Shown here piece after piece: positions 25,348 through 37,900 of a DNA stretch of 64,000 nucleotides. The stretch lies in NCBI RefSeq assembly GCF_900094555.1, contig NZ_FMAC01000006.1, positions 248,001 to 312,000 on the forward strand. Direction: 5' to 3'. The notes below the pieces were generated by a model. That model searched no databases. It had not been told where the DNA came from and saw only the letters and a program-made list of their open reading frames with translations. Each line of letters opens with the position of its first letter. Positions within the stretch are counted from its first letter, which is position 1. This DNA is from Martinezella hainanensis. Lineage in GTDB: Bacteria; Pseudomonadota; Alphaproteobacteria; Rhizobiales; Rhizobiaceae. The translations under genes and the position numbers were made by a program.

Positions 25348-26580
25348 ATGATTTGGAATCATCGCATTACCCGTATCACTGTCGGCCTTCTACTGCTGGC
25401 GCTCGCAATCGTGGTCTCCTTGCCGGCAATAACAGGCTATACAAGCCGGGATGGCACCGTCAACGCCCGCCTGGCACTCGTCAATGCTCCCATCGATGGC
25501 GTGATTTCAGGTGAGCCGGCAAAGGTGGGCACTCCTGTCAAAGCCGACGAAAATCTTGTAGAAATCAGCAATCCACGCGTGAATCGTGCGGTCCTGGCTT
25601 CACTCGAGGCTGCACGCAATACCGCCCACGATCGTGTTATCGCCCTGAAGAAGGAACGCGATGATCTTTCGCAGCTGCGTGAGCAACTGGGCAATCGATT
25701 GGAAATCTTCAAACAGGCGACAATTTCGAATCTTGAGCGGGAAGTCGAGATCCTCCAAAAGAAAGTAGAAGTTTCACAGGCTCAGGATCTAGCCGCACAG
25801 GTGGATCTCGACCGCCGGAAAGAACTTGAAGCTAAGGGCATTCTCACACAAAGGATGGTCGACGCCGCACGCGCCGCTGGTGCGGCAACCGGTGGAGAGG
25901 TCGAGGTGAGCAATCTGACCGTCGATCAGTTGCAGCAACGGTTGAATGCCGTCCGTCAGGGGATTTTCGTCTTCGGAGACGGTCAAAATGACGTGCCCTA
26001 TTCTCGCCAGCGCCAGGACGAGGTTATCGTTCACATCAGCGATCTGAACACACGCATCGCCGAGAACGAAACACAGGCGGCAGAGACCGAAAAGCAGCTC
26101 ACAGAAGAAGGTATCCGCGTTAGCAGCCTCGAATCCGCAACTGCGGTAGCGCCGTTCGACGGCGTTGTTTGGAGCAGAAACATCGTGAACGGCTCCAATG
26201 TTGTGCTTAACAATGAGCTCATGCGAATTCTGGACTGCCGGGAGCTGTTCGTCGACATCCTTGTTCCCGAAGTTGACTATGACGAAATCTATCCCGGACT
26301 GGCCGCGCAGGTTCGGCTGCTTGGCCGCAGCGATGTTTTCAAAGGTTCGGTCGTTTCGGTAAAGGGCAGCTCGGCGGCCACAGAAACCGATTCATTTGCG
26401 GCCAGTCTGCCGATTACATCACAACGCAATGCCCGCATCAGGGTTCGTCTCGAACCTTCCTTCATGAATAGTGACTTCGAAAATTTCTGCCAAGTGGGAC
26501 GTTCGGTCCAGGTCCGCTTTCCAAGGCATGGATTCGGCTTTTCGAATTGGGTCAAGAACCTGTGGTTCAGTATCTTCTAG
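25348..26580 (+). CDS. bgsB: HlyD-like membrane protein of polysaccharide synthase (BgsB-like)
   Basis: The 410-residue protein has an N-terminal membrane helix (ITVGLLLLALAIVVSLPAITGY). A lipoyl-like half motif follows (APIDGVISGEPAKVGTPVKADENLVEI), then a coiled coil at about 85-250 and a second half motif (ATAVAPFDGVVWSRNIVNGSNV) with a C-terminal barrel. It resembles the HlyD/Alg44-like partners of processive glycosyltransferases rather than T1SS adaptors. The next gene overlaps its 3' end. Gene order (fusion protein, then GT2 synthase) is that of bgsB-bgsA, the mixed-linkage beta-glucan genes of Sinorhizobium meliloti. The symbol rests on order and architecture, not on an alignment. Confidence 0.62.
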   Translation: MIWNHRITRITVGLLLLALAIVVSLPAITGYTSRDGTVNARLALVNAPIDGVISGEPAKVGTPVKADENLVEISNPRVNRAVLASLEAARNTAHDRVIALKKERDDLSQLREQLGNRLEIFKQATISNLEREVEILQKKVEVSQAQDLAAQVDLDRRKELEAKGILTQRMVDAARAAGAATGGEVEVSNLTVDQLQQRLNAVRQGIFVFGDGQNDVPYSRQRQDEVIVHISDLNTRIAENETQAAETEKQLTEEGIRVSSLESATAVAPFDGVVWSRNIVNGSNVVLNNELMRILDCRELFVDILVPEVDYDEIYPGLAAQVRLLGRSDVFKGSVVSVKGSSAATETDSFAASLPITSQRNARIRVRLEPSFMNSDFENFCQVGRSVQVRFPRHGFGFSNWVKNLWFSIF

Positions 26581-28556
26581 CGCTCGCTCCGACTTTTCTC
26601 GTGATGGCCTTCTTTCTCCTGGGACCATTCAATTGGTCGCGCCATCATAGTTGGACGAGGACAGCCACCTGCGGGTTCGTCGCGGTCGTCGCATTGCGCT
26701 ACATGCTTTGGCGGTTCACTCAAACCGTTCTTCCCTATCCGTATGGCGGAGCAAATTTCTATTGGGTCTGGCTCGTTTTTATCGTCGAGATATTGGCCTT
26801 CATCGACGTCATACTTTTTCTCGTGCTCATGAGCCGCTACGTCAATCGAAGCGCCGAAACCGACGAGCTTGGAAGCATCTTTTTTTCGCGTGACGAATAC
26901 GAGCTGCCGACAGTGGACGTCTTCATACCTACCTACAATGAGCCCCTCGACGTATTGGAACGAACAATCGTCGGCGCATTGTCGCTCGATTACCCAGCCG
27001 ACAAACTCAAAGTCTACGTGCTCGACGACCAGCGTCGTGATTGGCTCAAAACCTTTTGCGAACAGAAAAATGCCATCCATGTCACGCGCAGCGACAATGC
27101 TCACGCCAAAGCCGGTAACATGAATAATGGCCTGCAAGTCAGCTCGGGCGAATTCGTGGCTGTATTTGATGCCGATTTCGTGCCCTATAAGCACTTTCTT
27201 AGCCGAACATTGCCTTTCTTTTCCGACGAAAGCATCGGCATCGTCCAGACGCCCCAGCATTTTTTCAATGCTGATCCCGTCCAGACGAATCTGGGCCTTG
27301 AGAACATATGGCCGGACGAGCAGCGCCTGTTTTTCGACGAAATTGCGCCGAGCCGCGATGGGTGGGACGTCAGTTTCTGCTGCGGTTCATGTTCGATCGC
27401 CCGGCGGACGGCAATCGACGCGATCGGCGGCTTTCCGACAGAGTCCATCACAGAGGATCTGCTCACCACACTTTCCATGCTCAACAAAGGCTATAAGACG
27501 CGCTATTTGAACGAACGCCTGTCGATGGGGCTCGCTGCGGAAAACCTGACCGGCTATTTTGTGCAACGCGAACGATGGTGTCAGGGTGGCATTCAGACGC
27601 TCTACTTGCATAACGGCCCGTTGCGCGGCCCAGGACTGTCCGTGTTTCAGCGGATCATGTTCCTGCCGGCTTCATGGATAGTCCAGTATCTAGTTCGCGT
27701 GATGATCCTGGTCATCCCGATCGCCTATCTATGGTTCGGACTGCTACCACTTTATTTCACGGATATTGCTGACTACGTATCATACCAGGTTCCGCTGTTG
27801 ACGGCCTATTTCCTTCTGATGCTTTGGATAACGCCAACACGATATTTGCCGATAATCTCGAGCGCCGTTGGAACCTTCGCCACTTTCCGAATGCTGCCGA
27901 CCGTCGTGTCGAGTCTGATTAGACCATTCGGCAAGCCCTTCAGGGTGACGCCGAAGGGTAGCGGCAATCAGGCCAACCAATTCGACAAATATACATTTGC
28001 CTGGATCGCAACCTTGATCACGATCACGGCCCTCGGGCTGCTCATCGATATTGTCCCCGAGACCACGCAGATTCAGGCGCAATTTTCGCCAATCGCAGCT
28101 TTTTGGGCGGGCATCAACATTCTCGTTTTGGTCATCGCCTCTCTGATTTGCTTTGAGAAACCCCAACGATTGTTTCACGCCTTCAAGCTGGATGAGCCGG
28201 CCGTGGTAGACGATATTCCTGGCCGGCTTGTCAGTCTGGCTCTTGATAAGGCGGTTGTCGCAGTCCCTTTCGATGCACGCTTCGAATCAAAATTGGTCTC
28301 CCTGCACCTTGAAGGCTTTGCGCCTTTCGAAGCTGAACTGAAGCAGGTCACACAGCGGCGCGGAAGCATTAGCCGGGGCGGAGACAAGCAAGCCTACTAT
28401 CTCCATCTTCATTTTGGCCTCGACGGTACCATTCGGGACGAAATGATCGTAAAGCTCTATACTGGAGAATATTCGCAGGACATTCACGACATCGACAAGG
28501 TCGCCGTATCGGTCAATCTGTTGCTACGCTCCTTTGGTCGAACACGGACATTCTAG
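26547..28556 (+). CDS. bgsA: Processive GT2 glycosyltransferase, cellulose-synthase-like (BgsA-like)
   Basis: The protein of up to 669 residues has about seven membrane helices and a cytoplasmic GT2 domain with the full D,D,D,QxxRW set: IPTYNEP, LDDQRRDW, KAGNMNNGL, FDADFVP, TEDLLTTL and QRERWCQGG. It would polymerise UDP-glucose or a similar donor into a beta-glucan while extruding it. The last 120 residues (from RLVSLALDKAVVAVPFDARFE) are cytosolic and beta-rich. In BgsA of S. meliloti the C terminus responds to c-di-GMP without a classic PilZ motif. The start is uncertain: TTG at 26547 (used), GTG at 26562 or ATG at 26604, all overlapping or close to the preceding gene. Curdlan synthase is the main alternative. 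Confidence 0.7.
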   Translation: MGQEPVVQYLLALAPTFLVMAFFLLGPFNWSRHHSWTRTATCGFVAVVALRYMLWRFTQTVLPYPYGGANFYWVWLVFIVEILAFIDVILFLVLMSRYVNRSAETDELGSIFFSRDEYELPTVDVFIPTYNEPLDVLERTIVGALSLDYPADKLKVYVLDDQRRDWLKTFCEQKNAIHVTRSDNAHAKAGNMNNGLQVSSGEFVAVFDADFVPYKHFLSRTLPFFSDESIGIVQTPQHFFNADPVQTNLGLENIWPDEQRLFFDEIAPSRDGWDVSFCCGSCSIARRTAIDAIGGFPTESITEDLLTTLSMLNKGYKTRYLNERLSMGLAAENLTGYFVQRERWCQGGIQTLYLHNGPLRGPGLSVFQRIMFLPASWIVQYLVRVMILVIPIAYLWFGLLPLYFTDIADYVSYQVPLLTAYFLLMLWITPTRYLPIISSAVGTFATFRMLPTVVSSLIRPFGKPFRVTPKGSGNQANQFDKYTFAWIATLITITALGLLIDIVPETTQIQAQFSPIAAFWAGINILVLVIASLICFEKPQRLFHAFKLDEPAVVDDIPGRLVSLALDKAVVAVPFDARFESKLVSLHLEGFAPFEAELKQVTQRRGSISRGGDKQAYYLHLHFGLDGTIRDEMIVKLYTGEYSQDIHDIDKVAVSVNLLLRSFGRTRTF

Positions 28557-28947
28557 TCGATATCGGCATCCAGTCGGCCCTGGCCGATGGTTCAAACGGA
28601 TCCTTTATGAAATCGGGCTGCAGCACGTCGATCAGTTCCTTCGTGCCCTCGATAAGCGTTCGATTAACTTTACCGACGCCGATTGAAATTGGTGTTTCCA
28701 AGCATTCTCGTGTGGCTTTACCGTCGAACTGATGAATAGTTCATCGGAGCAATTGCCTGAATCATAGAAACCCGGACAGTCACACGACTCGGTAAAATAG
28801 CCGCCTGAAAGCCAATCTGACGAACGCCGCGATCAGGCATGCTTCCCGATCGACCCGTTGCCGGATCATCGCTGCAACGTCGACTTCAATGAAAAGCGGC
28901 GCCTTCAGGAAGCGCCGCTTCGAGATTTGGGTTCCGACAGAAAGCCG
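28557..28947. other. Convergent intergenic region; only a terminator seen
   Basis: These 391 bases separate the glucan synthase stop from the stop of the giant adhesin gene. Apart from the hairpin at 28894-28920 I see no gene or repeat. Confidence 0.45.
28894..28920 (-). terminator. Terminator of the giant adhesin gene
   Basis: AAGCGGCGC (28894-28902) pairs perfectly with GCGCCGCTT (28912-28920), a 9-bp GC-rich stem with a 9-base loop. It lies 28 bases after the adhesin stop on the minus strand and is followed there by TTTTC. This is a plausible intrinsic terminator. Confidence 0.65.
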
Positions 28948-31900
28948 TCAGGCGCCAGCGGTCTGCGTATGGGTTGCCAGCTGCTCATCGTGGTTATTGA
29001 ACAGCACATGCACGGCGTCGTGACCTGTCGGCGTGTAGTTCTGCAACGTGGCGACAACATGGGTTTCCGAACCGGTATTGACGCTGATCTTCGTCGAATT
29101 GGCTACGGTATCGACCTCGGCCGTCATCGACGCGACAGCGCTTGCCGCCGTCATGCCCGGATGTTCGCCAACCAGTGCGTTGAGCAAGTTCGAGACATCC
29201 AGCTTGTCGCCCTCTCCCTTCGGGCTGAAGTCGGTGATGACGTCGGCCATGTTGAGGTTGTGCAGGGCCTTGGCATCGAGAACGAAGGTATCCGCACCAG
29301 CGCCGCCGGTCATTGTATAACCGCCGCCACTCGTCAGCGTGTCGTTGCCGTCTGTCCCATAAAGGTGGCCGATCCCACTGAAGTCGATCTCGGCAGACGC
29401 ACCGTCGTGACCCAGCGAGAAGTCACTGGCCGAATACTCGCCCGTAAGACCGACCGAGGCGGTATGGGTGCCATCGGTGACGGTCAGCACGCCGCCGGTC
29501 TTCGCCGCGTTCTCCGCATAGGAGAAGCTGGCGGTCGCGGCCGAGATGTCGCCGAACCGCAAGGCGTCGTTGCCGTCGAGGCCGGCGATCGTGCCGCTGA
29601 AGGCGGCGGCGTGGTCGATGGTGATCGTGGCCTGGGCGTCCTTGCCAAGCGTGATCGCCTCGTTGAACGAGCCGCCGATTTCAAGGTTGGCGTGGCCGGA
29701 CAAGAGCACGGTGCCGGTGCCGCTGACATTGCCATCGAGATTGACGTCGCCGCCGTTCGCCCAGAGCAGGCCGTTATTGACGACATCGCTATGGATATGG
29801 AGACCACCCGTCCCGGTCGCCTCCAGCGTGCCGGTGTTGCTCACCGCATTGACGCCGGTGTCGATGACGAGCGCGTGGCTGCCGTCGGCAATGATCGTGC
29901 CCGCATTGACCAGCGTCAGGTGGCCGTCGCCGATCTGGCCGGCGCCGGAGATGGTGTTGTCGACATTCGTCAGCGTAACGTGGTCGCTGCTGCCGAAAAT
30001 GACATTGGATGCGTTATCGGACAGCGTCACCGTGCCGCCACCGGTCAGCGTGAGACCTTGCTGGACGATTTCGAAGTCCGTCTCGCTGCCAGCCGAAGAG
30101 ATATGGATGCTGCCGGTGTTGTCGAGCGTACCGCTGAATGGCATCAGCGCACCGTCGGCAACCACCATGTCTCCGGTATTGTGCGTTACGACCGCTTCGT
30201 TGAAGACGAAGTCGTCTGCGGTCAGCGCCGCGGCGCTGACACCTGCCAAGGTGATGGTCTCGCCATTGCCGAGCGTGATGACGGCATTGCCGGCGGCATC
30301 ACTGGACAGATGAGCCAGAACATCGGCGAAACTGTTGAAGCCCGCAAAGCCGATAAGGTCGATCTTGTCATGCACCACATCGAAGTTGTGCACGACATCT
30401 TTGCCGATGGTGTTTGCAAAGACAAGCGTGTCGTTGCCGCTCGATGCAGTCAGCGTGTCATCGCCCGACCAGGCAAAGATCGGCGAACCCTTGGCATAGG
30501 CTTCGACGTTGTCGGCCACCGTGGCCATTCCCGTCGAGCCGTCGGCATTGGTCCAGGTCTCGGTGACCTGGAGAACCACCGCACCGGTTACGCCATCGGG
30601 CGAAGTCACCGTCAGCGAGGACGGATTGTTCGTCACCACAGTCCAGGTGCCGTCGGCATTATGCGTGCCTTCGCTGAGCACCCAGCCAGCCGGAAGGCCA
30701 GCAACGCTCAACGTAACCGCGCCGACATGATGCGATGGATCTGCAAGCGCAAGGTTGATGGCCTCGCCGGAGGTGCCGGCAGGCATACCTGGGGGCTGCA
30801 GCGTGACGTTCGCGGAAGCTGATCCGCCATCCCCGTCGGTGATGGTGAAATTGACAGTCCTGCCATCTCCCGAGTTCGAGTTCGAATTGAATTGAATGTC
30901 TTTCAGGAGTGCCGTTATTGCGGTGGGTGTAGCGCTGTTCGAAGTAAATGTAATCGTCAGCGTTGCGCCCCCATCGCTTGACGTATAAGTGCCGATTTTC
31001 GTCCCACCGTAAGTCACATTGATTCCATTCACACCGATTTTACCAGGCGACGTTCCTTGATTCAGAATGCTCAATTTGTCCGAAGCACCCGACGAGCTGA
31101 TGGTAAGAGTTCCACCATTAAAATTGGACGAGTCGGAGTCTGTGACAAGAGCACGCGGCGCCAGATTGACGGTGGTCTGCCTTGCGTAAGTCAACGATTC
31201 ATCGCTTCCGCTCGCTGCGGTATCCAGATCCAAAACCGGCGCCACATTTACATGTGGAGCAACGGTGATTGTCGTCGTACTTACACTACTATCGATTGTT
31301 CCATCATTGACAGACCAGCTGATCGTCCTGGTGGCCGTGCTGGAACTCGTAGATGAGAACGTCACGCTGTCCAAGACTGCTTGGTAATGCGCCAGTGTGT
31401 CGTTGCCCGTCAACGTCAGTACACCGGTTACAGCATTATAGCTTGCAGTAATCGATGTTCCGGTGACGGTCGCTGTCAGTGTGTCACCGCTGATAAAGCC
31501 ACCAGATACGGAAACCTTGGCCGATGCCAGTGTCGTATTGTCGGCGTCATTTGTGGTCGTCGTGCTTGACAGCACTATCGCGGCATTTCCTGCATTATAG
31601 GAGGCTGTCGCGGCAACATTGCTCAGTGTCGGCGCATCATTTGTTCCATTCACCGTCACGATGACATCCTTGGTGACCGTTCCGCCGTGACCATCACTGA
31701 GTGTTAGGGTATAAGTCTGATTGATATGATCATTGGCACCCAGTGATTGGATCGCACTATCGTTGACACTGAACGTCCAGTTAACCTTGTTATTCGTGTT
31801 GTCGACGCTAGCGGCAAACGTACCGTAGTAGCTACTGCCAGCAGGTGTCGCATAGCTAACCGTATGGGTATAAGATGCATGCGTATCCGTGAATGCGATC

Positions 31901-34900
31901 GACCCCGTCGTCGTCTCGATACCTGGTGTTCCGGAAACCGCCTTTACCGAGACATCGTCGATGTTGAACGAGCCGAACGGCTGATACGGAGACCAGAATT
32001 TAATCAAGGTGCTCGAGTTCGTTGCAACGAAGTTGATCGTATAGAGTACGTAGGGACTATTGCTGGAGTTAGAGTACGTATAGCTGATGGCCTGCGTTTG
32101 AGATCCTGTCGTGACATCGAAAATTGCCGCTGCCCCGCCGGGTAGGCTAGTGGCAAAATCCTGCATGTAGAAGCTGAGCTGATATGTCTGCCCAACAACC
32201 GTCGATATGGTCTGCGAAAGCGAGTTGATGGAACTGGTATTTGAGACAAGCATTGCTGACGTGGAATCAAGCCGGCCGCCATTCACATCGTAGACTGACC
32301 CGGTGAGTGACCAGTTGATTGGATAGCTGTGATTTCCGGAGAAGTAATAATTCTGGAAATCACCATTCGTTATCAGCTCCGAACCCACGCTGTACGACGC
32401 ATCCTCCGTCACCGACCCAGTCGTCGTTCCCGTGCCAAACACCGGCGGGTTATCGACGCCCGTAATCGTTACGGTGACGTTATGCGGGGTTCCGTCGGCC
32501 GAGGTCACGGCCAAAGTATCAGTGAGCTTGGCGCCAGCCGTCAGCGCTTGAACCGCCGTGTCATTGTTGTTCAGCGCATAGGTCCAAGTTCCAGTCGCGG
32601 AACCATCATTGGTGAAGGTGAATGTCCCGTGTGCGCCCGCGATTGAATTTGAAGACGCAGTCGTGAAGGAGCTTTGGTTTGCATCGACGTCAGAAACGAC
32701 GATCGCGCCGCTGATCGGAGCGGTGCTCCCCTCCAGAATGCTTCCGGTATCGCCGGTAAATGTCGGTGCATCGTTGGTGCCGTTGACCGTCACATCGACC
32801 GTCTGCGTCGTGACGCCGCCATGGCCATCGCTGACCTGCACCGTGAAGACATCGTGCTTCTGATCCGACGCTGTCAGCGGATCGGCCTTCGACTGATCCA
32901 GAACGTAGGTCCACTTGCCAGTCTGATCGACGCTCAGCGTGCCATAGGCTCCAACCTCGGAACCGGCGCTGTTAGCGCTGTTCTTCGGATCGACAACCGA
33001 CCAGGTGAAGGACGTATCGTCGACGTCATTCGCCGTCAGAGAGCCCGAAACCGTGCCCGCACTCACGTCAACATTGACGCCGGCTTCCGCGACCGAACCG
33101 GTTGCCGCGCCGCTGATTACGGGTGCATCATTCGAGCCGTTGACGGTGATGTTGACCTGCTGCGTCGCGATGCCGCCATGGCCGTCCGCGACTTCGACCG
33201 TGAAGCTGTCGATCTTCTGATCGCCGAGCTGCAGCGAGTCGGCCGCCTTTTCGTCGATCGTGTAGGTCCATTTGCCGGAGCCTGCGTCCATCTGCAGCGT
33301 GCCGTAGGTGCCATGCACCGACGAGACAGTCGTCTGACCCGAGACGATCGACCAGGTCGCGGTATCGCCATGGTCGACATCGCTGCTTGCCATGACGCCC
33401 GAAACGGACGACGTCCCAACCGCGTGGCTGGTCGCATCCAGGCCCTGCTCGACGACCGAACCGGTCGTCTGGCTCGATGCCAGGATAACGGGAGCATCGT
33501 TGGTGCCGGTAACCGTCAGCTCGTAAACCCCGGAGGTAACGCTGCCGTTTCGGTCCGTCACTTCGAAGGGAATGCTGATCTTGGCGATCTCGCCAGCGCC
33601 GAGCGCGTCAAAGGCCGTGCCCGGGGTTACCGTGATAGTCGAGCCATCGAAGCTCAGCTGCGGCATGCCGAGGGCAATACCCTGTGGGCCGGAGACCACG
33701 GCATGCGCGGTGTCGAAGGTGAGCGCACCCGTGGTGCCCTGACCGTCGGCGCCGTAGTTGAACTGGGCCGAGCCGAAGGTGAAGCTATGGGTATCGTTCT
33801 CGTTCATCGCATCGGCGATAACAGGCAGAGACGTTGCCGATGCGGCGGTCAGCGAGACATTAGCGAGATAGGTGCCGATGTTGTCGCTGGCAGTGCCGAT
33901 TTCGACGAAGGAGATCGTGTTGTCGGTGCCATGTGCCGTCAGCGGCAGGGTGATGGTCGACAGAGGCCCGGCGCCAGGCGTCGGGTTCAGCGTATCGACC
34001 AGCTCTCCATTCCACCAGACCTGGACTGCTGCGGTGCCGTTGGCCGGCGTGCCATACTCGAAGCTTAGAACATAGCTTGCGCCATCGGTCAGACCGTGAA
34101 CGGTCTGCGAAATCGCGATATTCCCCGGAGTAGCGCCGAGATCGACCATCGGCGCGCCATTAGACGAAGTGACATTCTCATAACCGCTGGCAATTTCTTC
34201 CAGGCGGACGCCGGTCTGGCCGGGCTCGGTGCCGGAAATCGTCCAGCCGGTGCCTTCCGTCGCCCAGGTGAAGCCGCCGCCATTCGTCCACGCGGATGCC
34301 GTTGCATGGGCGAAGTCGCCGTCGACCAGAAGGTTCGAGGCAACGGCATGGCCAGCAGTGTCCTGCGCGCCGATGATGACCGGGAAATCGTCGGAACCGT
34401 TGATCGTTACCGTCAGCGTCTGCGTGCTGGTGGCGCCGTGATTATCGGTGATCGTGAAGGTGAACTTGTCGGTCAGCGTCTCGTTCGGGATGAGATGCTG
34501 TACGGCCGGATCGGCATTGTTCAGGACATAGGTGTATGCACCGGTGGTGCTATCCCAGGTCAGGGTGCCGTAGGTGCCGGCGACGCCCGCATGGCCGTCG
34601 CTGACGTCACCGACCTTGGCGACCGAGAGGATATCCAGGTGGTCGACGTCGCTGGCTCCCGCAAGAAGGCTGCCGGTCGCCGTGACTGCTGTGTCCTCGG
34701 TCACCGAAGCCGCCTCGGCAACGGCAATCGGCGCATCGTTCGTGCCGATGACATTGATCGTGAGCGTCGCGGAGCTTTGGGCGCCATGAGCGTCCTGAAC
34801 GGTATAGTCGAAGACCTCCTTGACCTGTTCGCCCTGGCTGAGGGAGTTGGTCGCATCCTTCGTGTCATCCAGCGTGTAGCTGTAGGTGCCGTCGGCGTAG

Positions 34901-37900
34901 ATGGTCAGCTTGCCATAGGTGCCGTCGACGACAGTTCCGTCGGAGCCCGTCACATTGGCAACAGCAGACGGCGTGGTTCCCGCGCTGATGCCGACGACCG
35001 TCAACGTATCGAACTTGTTGGTGTTCGCATCCGTTGCATGGTTGCCGTGCAGAATGAAACCTTCGACACTCTCGGTGGAGCTGTCTTCGGTTACCGGGCT
35101 CAAGGCGGTGAAGTTGTTTGCCATGGGCGCGACGTTCATCAGCTGGCTAAGCGACAGCGTGCCGCCGGCACCGCCGTTTTCGCCCATGAAGGTGAACTGC
35201 TCGACATTGGTGACGGTGATCGTCTCGGTACCGTTCGTCAGCGTATAGCTGCCGGTGCCGTTGTCGGCACCGTCGTGAGTGACCGTCCAGTCGGCCCATT
35301 TGCCGGCAAGCTTCAGCGTGTCGGTGTCGCTGCCTGCGGTTGCAACGGGATCGCTGTCGTTGATGACGATGTGGACATTGCCGGTGAGGCCGGTCATGTC
35401 GAACGTATCGTTGCCGCTGCCGCTGTTGACGACGATCGTGTCGGGTGCCAGCGCGGTATCGCTGACATTGCCGAAGACGATCGTGTTGCCGGCGCTGCCG
35501 CCGAGATCGAGGTAAAGGTCCTCGATGCCGTCGGCACGGACACTGCCGCCGCCGCTGATGCCGACGGTCAGATCGGCATGGTCGTCAGCCGACGCAATGT
35601 TGCCGGCATCGCCGAGGGCAATCTCGCCGATCGTGTAGGTGTGACTGTTGCCATCGCTCACGATATGCAGTTCGTCGGTGTCGGTTTCCTTCCCGTTCAC
35701 CAGGGTCGCACCGCCGTCGATGCGATCGTTGCCGGAGCCAACGATGTAGTAGATCTTGTCGCTGCCCGTGCCGCCGAGGATCGTGTCGTTGCCCGTACCG
35801 GCAACGATGGTGTCGTTGCCGGAGCCACCGATCAGCGTGTCGTTGCCGGCACCGCCGAAGATGACGTCGTCGCCCGCGCCGCCATCGATGGTAACGCCCC
35901 CGCCCGCTGCATCGCTCGTGTAGGTCTTGGAGACTGCGATCAGGTCGTTGCTGTCGGTGCCAACGATGTGTTCGACGCCCTGGAGTTGCAGGCCCGAGGT
36001 TGAGCGGTAGTCGAGGACATAGCCGTTAGAGCCGGAACCCTGCAGATAGAGCGTATCGTCGCCTGCACCGCCGTTGACGCTGTCGCCGGTGCCGGACATG
36101 TGGTCGAGCGCGACATCGATCTTAATGCCAGCACCGAGGTCGAAGCTGCGCGGACCATAGGCCGCGGCATCGGCAAGATCGGCGGACATATAGATCTTGT
36201 CGTTGCCGGCGCCGGCATCGATGGTGTCAGAGCCCGTGCCGGCCCTGATGATATCGTCGCCGGAACCGCCGATGATGATGTCGCCGTGGTTCGAACCGAC
36301 CAGGGTTACGCCAGTCGCATTGCCGGCATTGGTCAGTGTCCAGCCATTGCCGCCCGCCGCCGACAGGTCGATGTTATGGCCGTTGGCATTGATCGTTGCC
36401 GTCCCGCTGTTGACTGTGTCGCTCGTTGCGGTCCAGTCGCCGGTGGCGGTGATCGCTGCGGTCGCGCCGTTCAGAACCTTGATGATGTCCTTGTCATGGA
36501 GGTCGGTGACGGTGACCGTTCCGCTGGCGGCCACGAAGGTGTCGTTACCCGCGCCGCCGGTCAGCGTATCGCCGGCACCGCCAATCAGCGTGTCGTCGCC
36601 GCTGGTGCCGATGACATGCGTCATACCGGCTACATTGTCCCTGCCGACAACATGGACCGCGCCGGCATCCGTTGCCGTGTTGGCGACGATCGTCTGCGAA
36701 CCGACGGTCTGGCTGACGTCGGAGAGGTTGACGGTAACGCCGGTGGAGATGGCCGAGTAGTCGATCGTCTGAGCGGTTACCGTGCCGGCTGCGTTCACTT
36801 CGACCGTGAAGCTGCCGCTTGCCGTATCATTGTCGCCGTCCGTGGCCGTGTAGCCGAAGGTCAGATCGATCGCATGGCTGCCATTGGAAGCGATGGCGTC
36901 GGAATGATCGAGCGGCTGGAGGAGCGTGAACGTATAGGAGCCGGAGAGTGCGAGCGCCACGGTGAAGACCACATTGGCCGCATCCGCCGCTGTCGGCAGA
37001 GATCCCGTATAGGCCACCAGCAGGCTGCCGATGAAGGCATAGGCCAGCGGCTTGCCGTTCGACGACAGACCGCTCGGGCCTGTCACGTTGCTTGCCGCGG
37101 ATGCGTTGCTAAAGGTGACGCTCTTGGCGCCATCTGCGCCGAAGCTGATCGCCAGCGAGCCCGTGGCAGTCGGATGCGTCGTCGCCAGGCCGTTTTCACC
37201 GACGCCGCCGAGGGTCATGCTACCGATGGTCGGAGCGTCGTCCTTTAAGGTGATGACGCCGGACAGGTCGGCAGACTTGCTTGCCGTATCACCGTCGCCG
37301 TCGGTCACCGTCACCACTGCGCTCAGGGAGCCGGTGGCAAGGTTAAGATGGTCGACCGGGTTGTTGTTGACAATGTCCTTCAATGCCACGTTTTCCGTGA
37401 CGCTGAGCGCGCCGCTGCCGGAGTCGATGGAGATCGTAAAGGCAATGTGCGTCTTGCCGTCGGAGCCGGTATAGACGCCGTTGACCGTCCCTGCCGACTG
37501 TTGCTGCAGCGTGATCGCATGATTGTCGATGGTGGAGAGGCCGGAATTCCCATTGTTGCCGACCTGCAGAGAATAGACCTGCGAGGCAAGGCCATCGGCG
37601 CCGGCATTGACGACCGCTGAGACGATCGAATGCGTTCCGGTCGTGGCGCTGACCGGGGAGGACGGCGTCAGGCCGTGTTCGTCCACGGTGATCGCCTGGC
37701 TCTTGTCGACCACGAAGGACGAGATGGACGGGCTGTCGTCGGTGACATCGACCGAGAAGCTCTGCGTGCCGGTCGTGGTGTCGCCGTCGCCGTCATGGCC
37801 GGCAACCTGGAAGGTCAGCTTGATATCCGAAAGGTTGGCTTGGCCGTTGACGTCGTCGAGCGCCTTGTAGAGCGTAAAGTTGTAGGCGCCGCTGGCGTGA

